In this document: in pieces, positions 52,521 through 62,095 of the stretch
Layout: each line of letters begins with the position of its first letter
Position numbering within the stretch: the first letter of the stretch is position 1
Assembly: GCA_963845675.1 (NCBI GenBank)
Contig: CAWJSX010000001.1
Span: forward strand, 62,001 to 126,000
Direction of reading: 5' to 3'
DNA length: 64,000 bases
Origin: CAWJMD01 sp963845675
GTDB lineage: Bacteria; Actinomycetota; Actinomycetes; Actinomycetales; CAWJMD01
The notes under the pieces: generated by a model
The model's database searches: none
What the model was told of the DNA's origin: nothing
What the model saw: only the letters and a program-made list of their open reading frames with translations
Position numbers and translations under genes: made by a program

Positions 52521-55107
52521 TCACGCCGGGGCGTCGGCCTGCACCAGGTCGATGTCCCGCACCGCCAGCTCGTCGCCGTCGACCGCCAGCTCGAGCGCGG
52601 ACACCCGTCCGGCCGCCCGCAGGTCGCCCTCGGCGCCCCGCAGCAGGTCCAGGGAGCCCGCCGGACCGGTGATCACCGCGTGGGTGACCTCGGTGCGCTG
52701 CGACACCTTCGCCTGCGACTTCGCTCCACGCAGCGCCCCCAGGGCCACCCCCACGACCGTGAGCTGGTCGGGGTCGGCCTCGCCGGCTGCGCACTCGGAC
52801 GGGACGGGCCACGAGGCCCGGTGGATGGAGCCCTCCTGCCACCACGACCAGGCCTCCTCGGTCGCGTAGGGCAGCACGGGTGCCAGCAGCCTGAGCTGCA
52901 CGGACAGGGCGACGGCGAGTGCCGCCCGCGCCGAGTCGGCCGCCGGGCCCTGCGCGTAGGCGCGCTCCTTGACCAGCTCCAGGTAGTCGTCGCAGAACGT
53001 CCAGAAGAACCGCTCGCTCACCTCGAGCGCGCGCGAGTAGTCGTAGCCCGTCGTAGGCAGCCGTCGCCTCGGACACGATGCCCGAGAGGGCGGCCAGCAT
53101 CGAACGGTCGAGCGGTTCCGTCACGGCCTCGAGGTCGTCCGCCGCGCCGACCAGGCCGAGGCCCAGCACGAACTTGCTGGCGTTGAGGACCTTGATCGCC
53201 AGACGGCGTCCGACCTTCATCTGCGTCTCGTCGAAGGGGGAGTCCATGCCCGGTCGCGCCATCGCGGCGCGCCACCGCACGGCGTCCGATCCGAACCGGT
53301 CGAGGATCTCCGTCGGCACCACCACGTTGTTCTTCGACTTGCTCATCTTCTTGCGGTCGGGGTCGACGACGAAGCCCGAGACCATGGAGTGGGTCCAGGG
53401 GAGCGAACCGTTCTCGAAGTGCGCCCGCACCACGCGGGAGAACAACCAGGTGCGGATGATCTCGTGGGCGTGCGTGTTGAGGTCCATCGGGAACGTGCGC
53501 TCGAACAGGTCGTGGTCGCGCTCCCACCCGCACACGATCTGCGGGCTGAGGGACGACGTCGCCCACGTGTCCATCACGTCCGGGTCGCCGGTGAAGCCGC
53601 CTGGGACGTTCCGCTGGTCCTCCGTGTAGCCCGGTGCCGGGTCGGAGGACGGGTCGACCGGCAGCGACGACTCATCTGCCACGATCGGGCGGTCGTGCTG
53701 AGGCTCGCCGGACTCGTCGAGGGGGTACCAGACCGGGAACGGGACGCCGAAGAACCGCTGGCGGCTGATCAGCCAGTCGCCGTTGAGGCCGCCCACCCAG
53801 TTCTCGTAGCGGTGGCGCATGAAGTCCGGCGTCCACGAGATCTGCCGTCCGCGCTCGATGAAGGTGTCGCGCAGGTCGGCGTCGCGGCCGCCGTTGCGGA
53901 TGTACCACTGGCGGCTGGTGACGATCTCGAGCGGCTTGTCGCCCTGCTCGTAGAAGTTCGTCATGCGCTGGGTGGGGCTGGGCTCCCCGGCGAGGTCGCC
54001 CGAGGTGCGCAGCGCGCCGACCACGGCCTCCCGGGCCGAGAACGTGGTCTTGCCGGCGAGGTCGGCGTACAGCTGCTCGCCCGGGCCGCCGGAGACCCAC
54101 TCCGGGGTGTCGCGCAGGATGCGGCCGTCTCGGCCGACGACCGGCCGGGTCGGCAGCTGCAGCTCACGCCACCACTGCACGTCGGTCAGGTCGCCGAAGG
54201 TGCAGCACATGGCGATGCCGGCGCCCTTGTCCATCTCGGCCGCCGGGTGCGCCAGCACCGGGATCTCCACGCCGAACAGCGGCGAGGTGACGGTGGTGCC
54301 GAAGAGCGGCTGGTACCGCTCGTCGTCCGGGTGGGCGATCAGGGCGACGACGGCGGGGATCAGCTCCGGCCGGGTGGTCTCGATGAAGAGGTCCTCGCCG
54401 TCCGGGCGGTGGAAGGCCACCCGGTGGTAGTGCCCGGGGTACTCGCGCGCCTCGAGCTCCGCCTGGGCCACGGCGGTCTGGAACGTGACGTCCCAGAGGC
54501 TCGGTGCGTCGGACGAGTACGCCTCGCCGCGTGCCAGGTTGCGCAGGAAGGCCAGCTGCGCCACTGCCCGAGAGTCGTCGCTGATCGTCGTGTAGAGCAT
54601 CGACCAGTCGACGGACAGCCCCAGCTGTCGCCAGATCGCCTCGAACGCCTTCTCGTCCTCCGCCGTCAGCTCCTCGCACAGGGCGATGAAGTTGCGTCGC
54701 GAGACGGGGAGCTGGCGCTTGGGGTCGGGCTTCTCCGGCGGGGTGAAGTCGGGGTCGTAGGCGACGGACGGGTCGCACCGCACACCGAAGTAGTTCTGCA
54801 CGCGTCGCTCGGTGGGCAGGCCGTTGTCATCCCAGCCCATCGGGTAGTAGACGGCCTTGCCGCGCATCCGCTGGTACCGCGCGATGAGGTCGGTGTGGGT
54901 ATAGGAGAAGACGTGACCCACGTGCAGCGAGCCCGACACCGTCGGGGGCGGGGTGTCGATGGAGAACACGTTCTCGCGGGTCGCGGTCCGGTCGAACGCG
55001 TAGGTGCCCTGCTGCTCCCACACCTGCGCCCACTTCGCCTCCAGCCCGTCCAGCGACGGCTTGTCGGGGGCGGAGGGCGTGCGGGGGCTGTCAGGGGTGA
55101 CTGGCAT
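52521..55107 (-). CDS. valS: valine--tRNA ligase (one frameshift at about 53048)
   Basis: Class I synthetase, about 861 aa after repair. The HIGH motif is HVGH in PPTVSGSLHVGHVFSYTHTD; GWDDNGLPTERRVQNYFGV follows, then the CP1 editing domain (FIETTRPELIPAVVALIAHPDD, in which a Thr-rich loop and the Asp clear mischarged threonine). The KMSKS loop is DRKKMSKSKNNVV, and the anticodon-binding and coiled-coil region is at the C-terminus. The frame breaks at CCC 53047-53049 (GGG on the coding strand): removing one G joins ATAAYDG to YDYSRALEV. ATG 55107. This short type is the usual one in actinobacteria. It converges with the preceding gene, 12 bases between the stops. Confidence 0.96.
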
Positions 55108-55167
55108 GCCGCGATCCTCCCAGACGTGGGTGAGCGCTCGGAACGGGTGGGGGCAGGAGCCCTCGGG

Positions 55168-55926
55168 TCAGACGATGGCGCCGCCGATGGCCAGACCGAC
55201 CAGGTACGTCACCGCCATGGCCAGCGCGCCGCCGAACACGTTGCGCCGGATCGCGCGCCACATCAGGTCGGCCGCCTCGCCGAGGCGGGAGCTGACCACG
55301 CCGGTCAGGGCCAGCGCGAGCACGACGGCGACGAACGTCACCGGCACCCGGACGCTCGGACCGGGCACCAGGATGGCCACCAGCGGTAGCAGGGCGCCGA
55401 ACGTGAAGGCGATCGCTGAGGCGTAGGCGGCCTGCCAGGGCCGCACCCTGTCGTCCAGGTCGATGCCCAGCTCGATGTCCAGGTGCGCCCGCAGTGCGTC
55501 GACCTCGGTGAGCTCCTCGGCGACCTGGCGGGCGAGGCCGGAGGACAGGCCCTTGCGCTCGAACAGGGTGGCGAGCTCGGCCAGCTCGGTCTCCGGCATC
55601 TCCTCGAGCTCGCGGGTCTCCTTCGCGATGAGGCTCTTCTCGGTGTCGCGCTGCGTCGAGACCGAGACGTACTCACCGGCTGCCATCGACAGCGCGCCAG
55701 CCACCAGCCCGGCTACGCCGGCGGTGAGGATCACCGTCCGGTCGGTCGTGGCGCCGGCGACACCCACCACCAGGCCGGCCGTGGACACGATGCCGTCGTT
55801 CGCGCCCAGCACTCCCGCCCGGAGCCAGTTCATGCGACTGGCGAGATCCCGGCTGTGGGGCTCGTGGTGGTGCGTGGCGTCACCGTCGACGGGCTCGGCG
55901 GAGCCGGCAGGGTTGGTCGAGACCAT
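55168..55926 (-). CDS. VIT1/CCC1 family transporter
   Basis: 252 aa, vacuolar iron transporter family. The N-terminus is His-rich (DATHHHEPHSRD). TM1 carries the conserved LRAGVLGANDGIVSTAGLVVG, TM2 is TAGVAGLVAGALSMAAGEYVSV, an acidic cytoplasmic helix pair follows (RELEEMPETELAELATLFE) with the Glu residues that bind metal in this family, and three more helices end the protein. Bacterial members move iron or manganese out of the cytoplasm. TAGGCT lies six bases before the ATG at 55926, so the mRNA is leaderless. It is divergent from the ileS T-box leader. Confidence 0.9.
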   Translation of the reverse strand: MVSTNPAGSAEPVDGDATHHHEPHSRDLASRMNWLRAGVLGANDGIVSTAGLVVGVAGATTDRTVILTAGVAGLVAGALSMAAGEYVSVSTQRDTEKSLIAKETRELEEMPETELAELATLFERKGLSSGLARQVAEELTEVDALRAHLDIELGIDLDDRVRPWQAAYASAIAFTFGALLPLVAILVPGPSVRVPVTFVAVVLALALTGVVSSRLGEAADLMWRAIRRNVFGGALAMAVTYLVGLAIGGAIV

Positions 55927-55964
55927 GGGGCGAGCCTAGGCGGTCGCGCTGGTCGCGCTGGCGC

Positions 55965-55970
55965 TACCCT
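55965..55970 (+). promoter_or_regulatory. -10 element of the ileS T-box transcript
   Basis: TACCCT, matching the actinobacterial TAnnnT -10; the transcript would start near 55977, just before the T-box stem I. Confidence 0.55.
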
Positions 55971-55976
55971 GGCTGC

Positions 55977-56213
55977 ACAGGCGTCGACCCGGCCATCACC
56001 GGCGAGCCTCCGGAAGAACAGGGCCGCTCCGTCGGGTCGGCCCCCAGTAGAACCGGGCGGACCGGCCCGCGCAGCAGCCGGCGACGAGCGGTCGCTCGTG
56101 GGTGCCACGTCGTGGGCGCCCACCGGCGGCAAGCGAGGTGGTACCGCGGTGCCGTCCGGACCGGCCGGGCGTCGTCGTCCTCGTGGGACCTGCACGACCC
56201 GCGAGAGGCACCG
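55977..56213 (+). ncRNA. T-box riboswitch (isoleucine, translational type)
   Basis: The leader of ileS holds the two tRNA-reading elements of a T-box. A specifier ATC (Ile codon) at 55995-55997 sits in the short stem I region GGCCATCACCGGCGAGCC, and the T-box bulge is AGGTGGTACCGCGG at 56136-56149, whose TGGT pairs with the ACCA end of uncharged tRNA-Ile. The AGTAGAACC-type stretch typical of actinobacterial ileS leaders is at about 56046. No T-run follows; the GAGAGG ribosome-binding site lies downstream, so control is at translation initiation, as known for actinobacterial ileS. Uncharged tRNA-Ile would free the site and raise IleRS. Confidence 0.9.
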
Positions 56214-59200
56214 ATGAGCTACCCCAAGGTCGGCCCCGAGGCGTTCGGCGCCGAGACCGTCGCGCCCAGCCCCCGGTTCCCGGAGATCGAGGCGCGCATC
56301 CGCCGCTACTGGGACTCCGACGGCACGTTCGAGGCGAGCGTCGAGGCGCGCGTGACCGGCACCGACGGAGCCAACGAGTTCGTCTTCTACGACGGCCCGC
56401 CGTTCGCGAACGGCCTCCCCCACTACGGCCACCTGCTGACCGGCTTCGTCAAGGACGTCGTGCCGCGGTACCAGACGATGCGCGGCCGGCGGGTCGAACG
56501 GCGCTTCGGCTGGGACTGCCACGGCCTGCCGGCCGAGCTTGAGGCCGAGCGCCAGCTGGGCATCACCGGGCGGGGCCAGATCCTCGAGATGGGCATCGAG
56601 GCCTTCAACCAGGCGTGCCAGGACTCCGTGCTGCGGTACACGCACGAGTGGGAGGACTACGTCGGGCGCCAGGCGCGCTGGGTCGACTTCGACAACGACT
56701 ACAAGACGCTCGACCTCAGCTACATGGAGAGCGTGATCTGGGCGTTCAAGACCCTCTACGACAAGGGGTACGTCTACGAGGGCTCGCGCGTGCTGCCGTA
56801 CTGCTGGCGGGACGAGACCCCCCTCAGCAACCACGAGCTCCGGATGGACGAGGACGTCTACCAGCAGCGCCAGGACCCGGCCGTCACGGTGTGGGTCGAG
56901 CTGGAGACCGGCGAGCGGATGCTCGCGTGGACCACGACCCCCTGGACGCTGCCGACGAACCTCGCGATGGCCGTCGGTGACGACATCGACTACGTGGTGG
57001 TCGAGCACGAGGGGGCCCGGTGGCTCCTGGCCGAGCAGCGGCTGGGCGCCTACTCCAAGGAGCTCGGGCTCGACGGCCTCGACGCCGCGGCCGTGGCGGA
57101 GAGGGTGGTCGAGCGGGTCACGGGCGCGCAGCTGGTGGGTCGCCGGTACACGCCGCTGTTCGACTACTTCGCGGACGCCGACGCGTTCGGGACGCAGCAC
57201 GCGTTCCAGGTGATCGCCTCCGACCACGTCACGACGACCGACGGTTCGGGCGTCGTGCACATGGCGCCCGCCTACGGTGAGGACGACCAGAAGGCCTGCG
57301 AGGCCGTCGGCATCCCCACCATCCTCTCCGTCGACGACCGGGCCCGCTTCACGTCGGTGGTGCCCGACTACGAGGGCCAGCACGTCTTCGACGCGAACAC
57401 GCCGATCACTCGCGACCTGCGCGCGAAGGGCGTCGTGGTCCGCGAGGACTCCTACGTGCACTCCTACCCGCACTGCTGGCGCTGCCGTAACCCGTTGATC
57501 TACAAGGCCGTCTCTTCGTGGTTCGTCGAGGTGACGAAGTTCCGCGACCGCATGGTCGAGCTCAACGAGCAGATCGACTGGACCCCCGAGCACATCAAGC
57601 ACGGTCAGTTCGGCAAGTGGCTGTCGAACGCCCGGGACTGGTCGATCAGCCGTAACCGGTTCTGGGGCAGCCCGATCCCTGTCTGGGTGTCGGATGACCC
57701 CCAGTACCCGAGGACGGACGTGTACGGCTCGCTCGACGAGCTCGAGGCGGACTTCGGTGTGCGCCCGACCGACCTGCACCGGCCGTTCGTCGACCGCCTG
57801 ACGCGTCCGAACCCCGACGACCCGACGGGCCGGTCGACGATGCGGCGCGTGCCGGACGTGCTCGACGTCTGGTTCGACTCCGGGTCGATGCCGTACGCCC
57901 AGGTGCACTACCCGTTCGAGAACACCGAGTGGTTCGAGCACCACAACCCGGGCGACTTCATCGTCGAGTACATCGGCCAGACGCGCGGGTGGTTCTACAC
58001 GCTGCACGTGCTGGCCACGGCGTTGTTCGACCGCCCGGCCTTCTCGGCCTGCGTGTCCCACGGGATCGTGCTGGGCAACGACGGCCTGAAGATGTCCAAG
58101 TCGCTGCGCAACTACCCCGACGTGTCCGAGGTGTTCGACCGTGATGGTGCGGACGCGATGCGCTGGTTCCTCATGTCGTCGCCGATCCTGCGCGGCGGCA
58201 ACCTCGTCGTCACCGAGCAGGGAATCCGCGACGGGGTGCGCCAGGTGCTGATCCCGCTGTGGAACGCGTGGCACTTCCTCGCCCTGTACGCCAACGCCGC
58301 GAAGGGCGGCGCCGGGTACTCGCCCCGGTGGAGCACGGCGTCGACCCACGTGCTGGACCGGTACCTGATGGCGACCACCCACCACCTGGTGGCGCGGGTG
58401 CAGGAGGCGATGGACGCCTATGACGTCGCCGGAGCCTGCGACCTCGTGCGGAGCCACGTCGACACCCTGACCAACTGGTACATCCGCCGCTCGCGGCAAC
58501 GGTTCTGGGACGAGGACACCGACGCCTTCGACACCCTGCACACGGCGCTGGAGGTGCTCTGCCGGGTCGCGGCGCCCCTGATGCCGCTGGTCACCGAGGA
58601 GATCTGGCGGGGTCTGACCGGGGGCCGCAGCGTCCACCTCGCCGACTGGCCGGTCGCCGACGACCTACCTGCCGACGACGACCTCGTGGCGGCGATGGAG
58701 ACCGTGCGGGCAGCGTGCTCGACGACGCTCGGGCTGCGCAAGGCCGCCGGGCTGCGCGTGCGACTGCCCCTGTCGTCCGTGACCGTCGTATCGGCAGGTG
58801 CGGCCCAGCTCGGCGACTACGCCGACCTGCTCTGCGAGGAGGTCAACGTCGGCGAGCTGCGGCTGCTGGACCTGGCCGACGTCGGGGAGTCGGACTTCGG
58901 CATCGAGCGCCGTCTCACCGTCAACGCCCGCGCCGCCGGTCCGCGGCTGGGCAAGTCGGTGCAGGCCGCCATCAAGGGCAGCAAGTCCGGGGACTGGTCG
59001 GTCACCGACGAGGGCGTCGTGACCTCCGGCGGCATCGAGCTCGCCGAGGGGGAGTTCACCCTCGAGACGGTCGTCTCGGGGGCCGGGCCGGACGGCGAGG
59101 AGGGCGGGACGGCCGTGGGCATGCTCCCGGGCGGCGGCTTCGTGGTGCTCGACACCCACGTCACGCCTGCGCTCGCCGCGACCGGCCTCGCCAACGACGT

Positions 59201-59450
59201 CGTGCGCCTCGTGCAGCAGGCGCGACGGGACGCGGGGCTGGCGATCAGCGACCGGATCCGCCTCACCATCGCGGGGGAGGGTCCGGTGTGGGAGGCCGTC
59301 GTGAACCACCAGGAGCTGCTGGTGACCGAGACGCTGGCCGACTCCGTCGGTGCCACCGGCGACCTCGACCAGCTACCGCCGGGCGAGGGTGTGACCGAGG
59401 GCCGCGTCGGTGACGGCCACGTGGTGCGGGTGGCCGTGAGCAGGCTGTGA
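56214..59450 (+). CDS. ileS: isoleucine--tRNA ligase (long, eukaryotic-like IleS2 type)
   Basis: 1078 aa class I synthetase. The HIGH motif is HYGH (70-73) in FANGLPHYGHLLTGFVKDVV, GWDCHGLPAELEAE follows, the editing domain has AWTTTPWTLPTNLAMAVG and GTQHAFQVIASDHVTT, and KMSKS is in NDGLKMSKSLRNYPD (Lys626). A long C-terminal anticodon-binding and appended domain is present. Length and motif style fit the type 2 IleRS, whose members are often less sensitive to mupirocin. ATG 56214 with GAGAGG ten bases upstream. Controlled by the T-box leader just before it. Intact frame. Confidence 0.96.
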   Translation: MSYPKVGPEAFGAETVAPSPRFPEIEARIRRYWDSDGTFEASVEARVTGTDGANEFVFYDGPPFANGLPHYGHLLTGFVKDVVPRYQTMRGRRVERRFGWDCHGLPAELEAERQLGITGRGQILEMGIEAFNQACQDSVLRYTHEWEDYVGRQARWVDFDNDYKTLDLSYMESVIWAFKTLYDKGYVYEGSRVLPYCWRDETPLSNHELRMDEDVYQQRQDPAVTVWVELETGERMLAWTTTPWTLPTNLAMAVGDDIDYVVVEHEGARWLLAEQRLGAYSKELGLDGLDAAAVAERVVERVTGAQLVGRRYTPLFDYFADADAFGTQHAFQVIASDHVTTTDGSGVVHMAPAYGEDDQKACEAVGIPTILSVDDRARFTSVVPDYEGQHVFDANTPITRDLRAKGVVVREDSYVHSYPHCWRCRNPLIYKAVSSWFVEVTKFRDRMVELNEQIDWTPEHIKHGQFGKWLSNARDWSISRNRFWGSPIPVWVSDDPQYPRTDVYGSLDELEADFGVRPTDLHRPFVDRLTRPNPDDPTGRSTMRRVPDVLDVWFDSGSMPYAQVHYPFENTEWFEHHNPGDFIVEYIGQTRGWFYTLHVLATALFDRPAFSACVSHGIVLGNDGLKMSKSLRNYPDVSEVFDRDGADAMRWFLMSSPILRGGNLVVTEQGIRDGVRQVLIPLWNAWHFLALYANAAKGGAGYSPRWSTASTHVLDRYLMATTHHLVARVQEAMDAYDVAGACDLVRSHVDTLTNWYIRRSRQRFWDEDTDAFDTLHTALEVLCRVAAPLMPLVTEEIWRGLTGGRSVHLADWPVADDLPADDDLVAAMETVRAACSTTLGLRKAAGLRVRLPLSSVTVVSAGAAQLGDYADLLCEEVNVGELRLLDLADVGESDFGIERRLTVNARAAGPRLGKSVQAAIKGSKSGDWSVTDEGVVTSGGIELAEGEFTLETVVSGAGPDGEEGGTAVGMLPGGGFVVLDTHVTPALAATGLANDVVRLVQQARRDAGLAISDRIRLTIAGEGPVWEAVVNHQELLVTETLADSVGATGDLDQLPPGEGVTEGRVGDGHVVRVAVSRL

Positions 59451-59503
59451 GGCGCCGGCTCGGCACGGCGAGGACGGATGCGTCGTCCTGGACCCGGCCC
59501 CCG

Positions 59504-61180
59504 TCAGCCGGGCGGCGACAGGAGGTCCTGCAGCGCCGCGGTGCGATCCTCGGTCCACCCCGGCGGTGAGGTGATGGCCACCCATGCCGCCACGGACTCC
59601 GTGCCGTAGTTGTGGCCGTGGCCCTCGGGCGCGCTCATCGAGAACGCCATGTCGGCCGTGACCTGCCAGAACGTCACCAGGGGGTACCACTGCATCTCGG
59701 GGAGGACGTCCTCGCCGCGATCCTCGCTCAGCCAGTCGGGCCGGTTGAGAAGGAGGTCGGGGGACCACCAGGTGATCGGGTCGGAGGCGTGCTGCAGGTA
59801 GACCACCCGCGGGGTCCCCCACCCGTCGGCGTCCGACGTCAACCGGCTCGCATCGTTCGCGAAACGCACGGTGCGGCCGCCGCGGTAGGACGGTTCGATC
59901 TCGGGGGTGCCTGCGTCGCGGTCCTCGGTGAACTCCGACCACAGGACGTTGGAGCTGGGCGGCCCCAGGAAGAGCACTCCGTCCGTGCGGTTGCGCATGT
60001 CGTCGCTGCCGCTGAAGGCTGACTCGGCGCCGAACGAACCGAGGCTCTCACCGAAGACGAGGAGCTGCGGTCGCGAGCCCTCGGGCCGCTGCGACCAGAC
60101 CCGGTAGACCTCGTCGAACAGCGACCGCCCCGCCTCGCGCGCGCGGGCCTTGTCCACCAGGAACGACAGCCAGCTGGGCAGGTACGAGTACTGCGTCCCG
60201 ACCATGGCGGTGTCGCCGTTGTAGAGGTACTCCAACGGGTCGACGCCGTAGGGGTCCACCCACCCCGTCCCCGTGGTCGTGATGACCACCAGCACCTCCC
60301 GGGAGAAGGCGTCGGTCCGCTCCAGCTCGGCCACCGCCGCCGCGGCGCGCTCGGCCGCGGTCTCTGCGTGCTCGATACCGGCGTAGACGCGGATCGGCTC
60401 CATCGGGGCCGTCCCGTTGAAGGCCTCGAGCTCGCGCTGGGAGGGCCCGCCCGTCACGAACTGCCGGCCCTTCTTGCCGAGTGACGCCCAGGACACGAGC
60501 GAGCCGGGTCCGCCCGACCGCGTGGTCCGGACAGGCGCGATGCTGTCCGGGGCGATCTCCGAGTTGATCGCCTTGAACGACGTGTCTGCTGCGGACAGCG
60601 CCGCACCGAGGACGACCTGGTTGTACGACGCGATCACCAGGACCGCGACGACCCCGCCCCCCACCATCCGGGCTGCCGGGGCCGGTATCCACCGGCCGGC
60701 GAACCCCGACAACGACCCCGCGGCCAGTCGGAGGAGTCGAGCGAACCCGACCAGCAGGACGAAGACGCCCGCTGCCAGGGCGAGCACCCAGATGTACCCG
60801 TACCGCTCGGGGGGGTCCTGACCCATCAACCGGTGGATGCCGCTCTGCCAGGAAGAACCCATCACCAGGAACACCCCGACGAGCAGGACGCCAACGACCG
60901 TGAGCAGGCCAAGGACCCACGGCGGCACGGCCGGGCGCCACGGACGGCCGCGCAGCGTGGTCACGATCCACGTGAGCAGCACGCCAAGGCCGTACCCGAG
61001 CGTGGCCACGATGCCGCTGATCACGCCCTGGGTCAGACCACTGCGCGGCAGCAGGGACGGGCTGACCGACAGACAGAAGAAGACCGCGGCCGCCGCGGTC
61101 CCGACCCGGCTGTACGGCCACCGCAGCCAGGAGGGCCGACGGCGACCGGTGAGCCACCGCGTCCCTCGCCAAGCGGTCAT
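59504..61180 (-). CDS. membrane alpha/beta-hydrolase (Abhydrolase_9 family)
   Basis: 558 aa from ATG 61180. Five or so N-terminal membrane helices (VGTAAAAVFFCLSVSPSLLP, WVLGLLTVVGVLLVGVFLVM, YIWVLALAAGVFVLLVGFAR, VVAVLVIASYNQVVLGAALS) are followed by an extracytoplasmic or peripheral hydrolase domain with LLVFGESLGSFGAESAFSG (nucleophile Ser in GESLG), VLFLGPPSSNVLWSEF and VVYLQHASDPITWWSPDL, and a His in EGHGHNYG. This actinobacterial family is uncharacterised, perhaps a lipid or ester hydrolase at the membrane. In-frame Met at 61216 is an alternative start. Converges with ileS. Confidence 0.87.
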   Translation of the reverse strand: MTAWRGTRWLTGRRRPSWLRWPYSRVGTAAAAVFFCLSVSPSLLPRSGLTQGVISGIVATLGYGLGVLLTWIVTTLRGRPWRPAVPPWVLGLLTVVGVLLVGVFLVMGSSWQSGIHRLMGQDPPERYGYIWVLALAAGVFVLLVGFARLLRLAAGSLSGFAGRWIPAPAARMVGGGVVAVLVIASYNQVVLGAALSAADTSFKAINSEIAPDSIAPVRTTRSGGPGSLVSWASLGKKGRQFVTGGPSQRELEAFNGTAPMEPIRVYAGIEHAETAAERAAAAVAELERTDAFSREVLVVITTTGTGWVDPYGVDPLEYLYNGDTAMVGTQYSYLPSWLSFLVDKARAREAGRSLFDEVYRVWSQRPEGSRPQLLVFGESLGSFGAESAFSGSDDMRNRTDGVLFLGPPSSNVLWSEFTEDRDAGTPEIEPSYRGGRTVRFANDASRLTSDADGWGTPRVVYLQHASDPITWWSPDLLLNRPDWLSEDRGEDVLPEMQWYPLVTFWQVTADMAFSMSAPEGHGHNYGTESVAAWVAITSPPGWTEDRTAALQDLLSPPG

Positions 61181-61274
61181 GGCGTCATCGTCGGGGCTGG
61201 GGCACCAGCAGAGCAAGGGTGCGAGACCACGCCCGTGCGCCTCCGGCGGCGAACACCCCGAGCAGGGAGCCCGG

Positions 61275-62024
61275 CTAGCGGGACCGCGGGCGGTACTCGG
61301 GGTTGTCGGCGCCGTAGTGCTCGCCCTCGGCCCAGCGCTCGGGCAGGTTCCCGTAGGCCGGGTAGCCGCCGGCGTCCTTCAGCATCCTCGCCAGGTGCAG
61401 CAGGTTGTAGGTCATGAACGTCGTGTTGCGGTTGGTGAAGTCGTTCTCGGGCCCGCCCGAGCCCTCGTCGAGGTAGCTCGGGCCGGGTCCGACGTCCCCG
61501 ATCCACCCGGCGTCGGCCTGAGGCGGGATGGTGTAGCCCAGGTGCTGCAGGCTGTAGAGCAGGTTCATCGCGCAGTGCTTGACGCCGTCCTCGTTGCCCG
61601 TGATGAGACAGCCCGCGGCGCGTCCGTAGTAGGCCCACTGACCGCGGTCGTTGAGCTTCGCCGAGTTGCCGTAGAGCCGCTCCACGACCCGCTTGGTGAC
61701 AGAGCTGTTGTCCCCCAACCAGATCGGGCCGGCGAGCACCAGGATGTCCGCGGCCATCACGCGTTCGAACAGGGCCGGCCACTCGTCGGACGCGACCCCG
61801 TGCTCGGTCATGTCGGGCTGCACGCCGGTCGCGATGTCGTGGTCCGCCGCGCGGATCACGTCGACCTCGACGCCGCGTGACCGCATCAGCCCGGCGCTGA
61901 GGTCGACCAGCCCCTGGGTGTGGCTGAGCTGGGGCGACGGCTTGAGCGTGCAGTTGATGAACATGGCCCGCAGGTCCGAGAAGTCCGGTGCCTCGGCGGG
62001 GGTGGTGGTCGACGTGTCGGACAC
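61275..62024 (-). CDS. flavodoxin-like NAD(P)H-dependent FMN reductase
   Basis: 249 aa. A flavodoxin fold: MFINCTLKPSPQLSHTQGLV (the phosphate-binding loop after strand 1), ADILVLAGPIWLGDNSSVTK (the loop that covers the flavin; SSVTKRVVERL matches the NQO1/IsuF-type signature) and GCLITGNEDGVKHCAMNLLY. It should reduce quinones, nitro-compounds or flavin with NAD(P)H. GTG 62024 is chosen because GAGGAG lies six bases before it; it is divergent from folC, 71 bases apart. Confidence 0.85.
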   Translation of the reverse strand: MSDTSTTTPAEAPDFSDLRAMFINCTLKPSPQLSHTQGLVDLSAGLMRSRGVEVDVIRAADHDIATGVQPDMTEHGVASDEWPALFERVMAADILVLAGPIWLGDNSSVTKRVVERLYGNSAKLNDRGQWAYYGRAAGCLITGNEDGVKHCAMNLLYSLQHLGYTIPPQADAGWIGDVGPGPSYLDEGSGGPENDFTNRNTTFMTYNLLHLARMLKDAGGYPAYGNLPERWAEGEHYGADNPEYRPRSR

Positions 62025-62095
62025 GGTGTCTCCTCGGCCTGGCAGCAGAAACGGACGCGGGACCGACACTACGTGGACGTCGTTACCCTGGGTAG

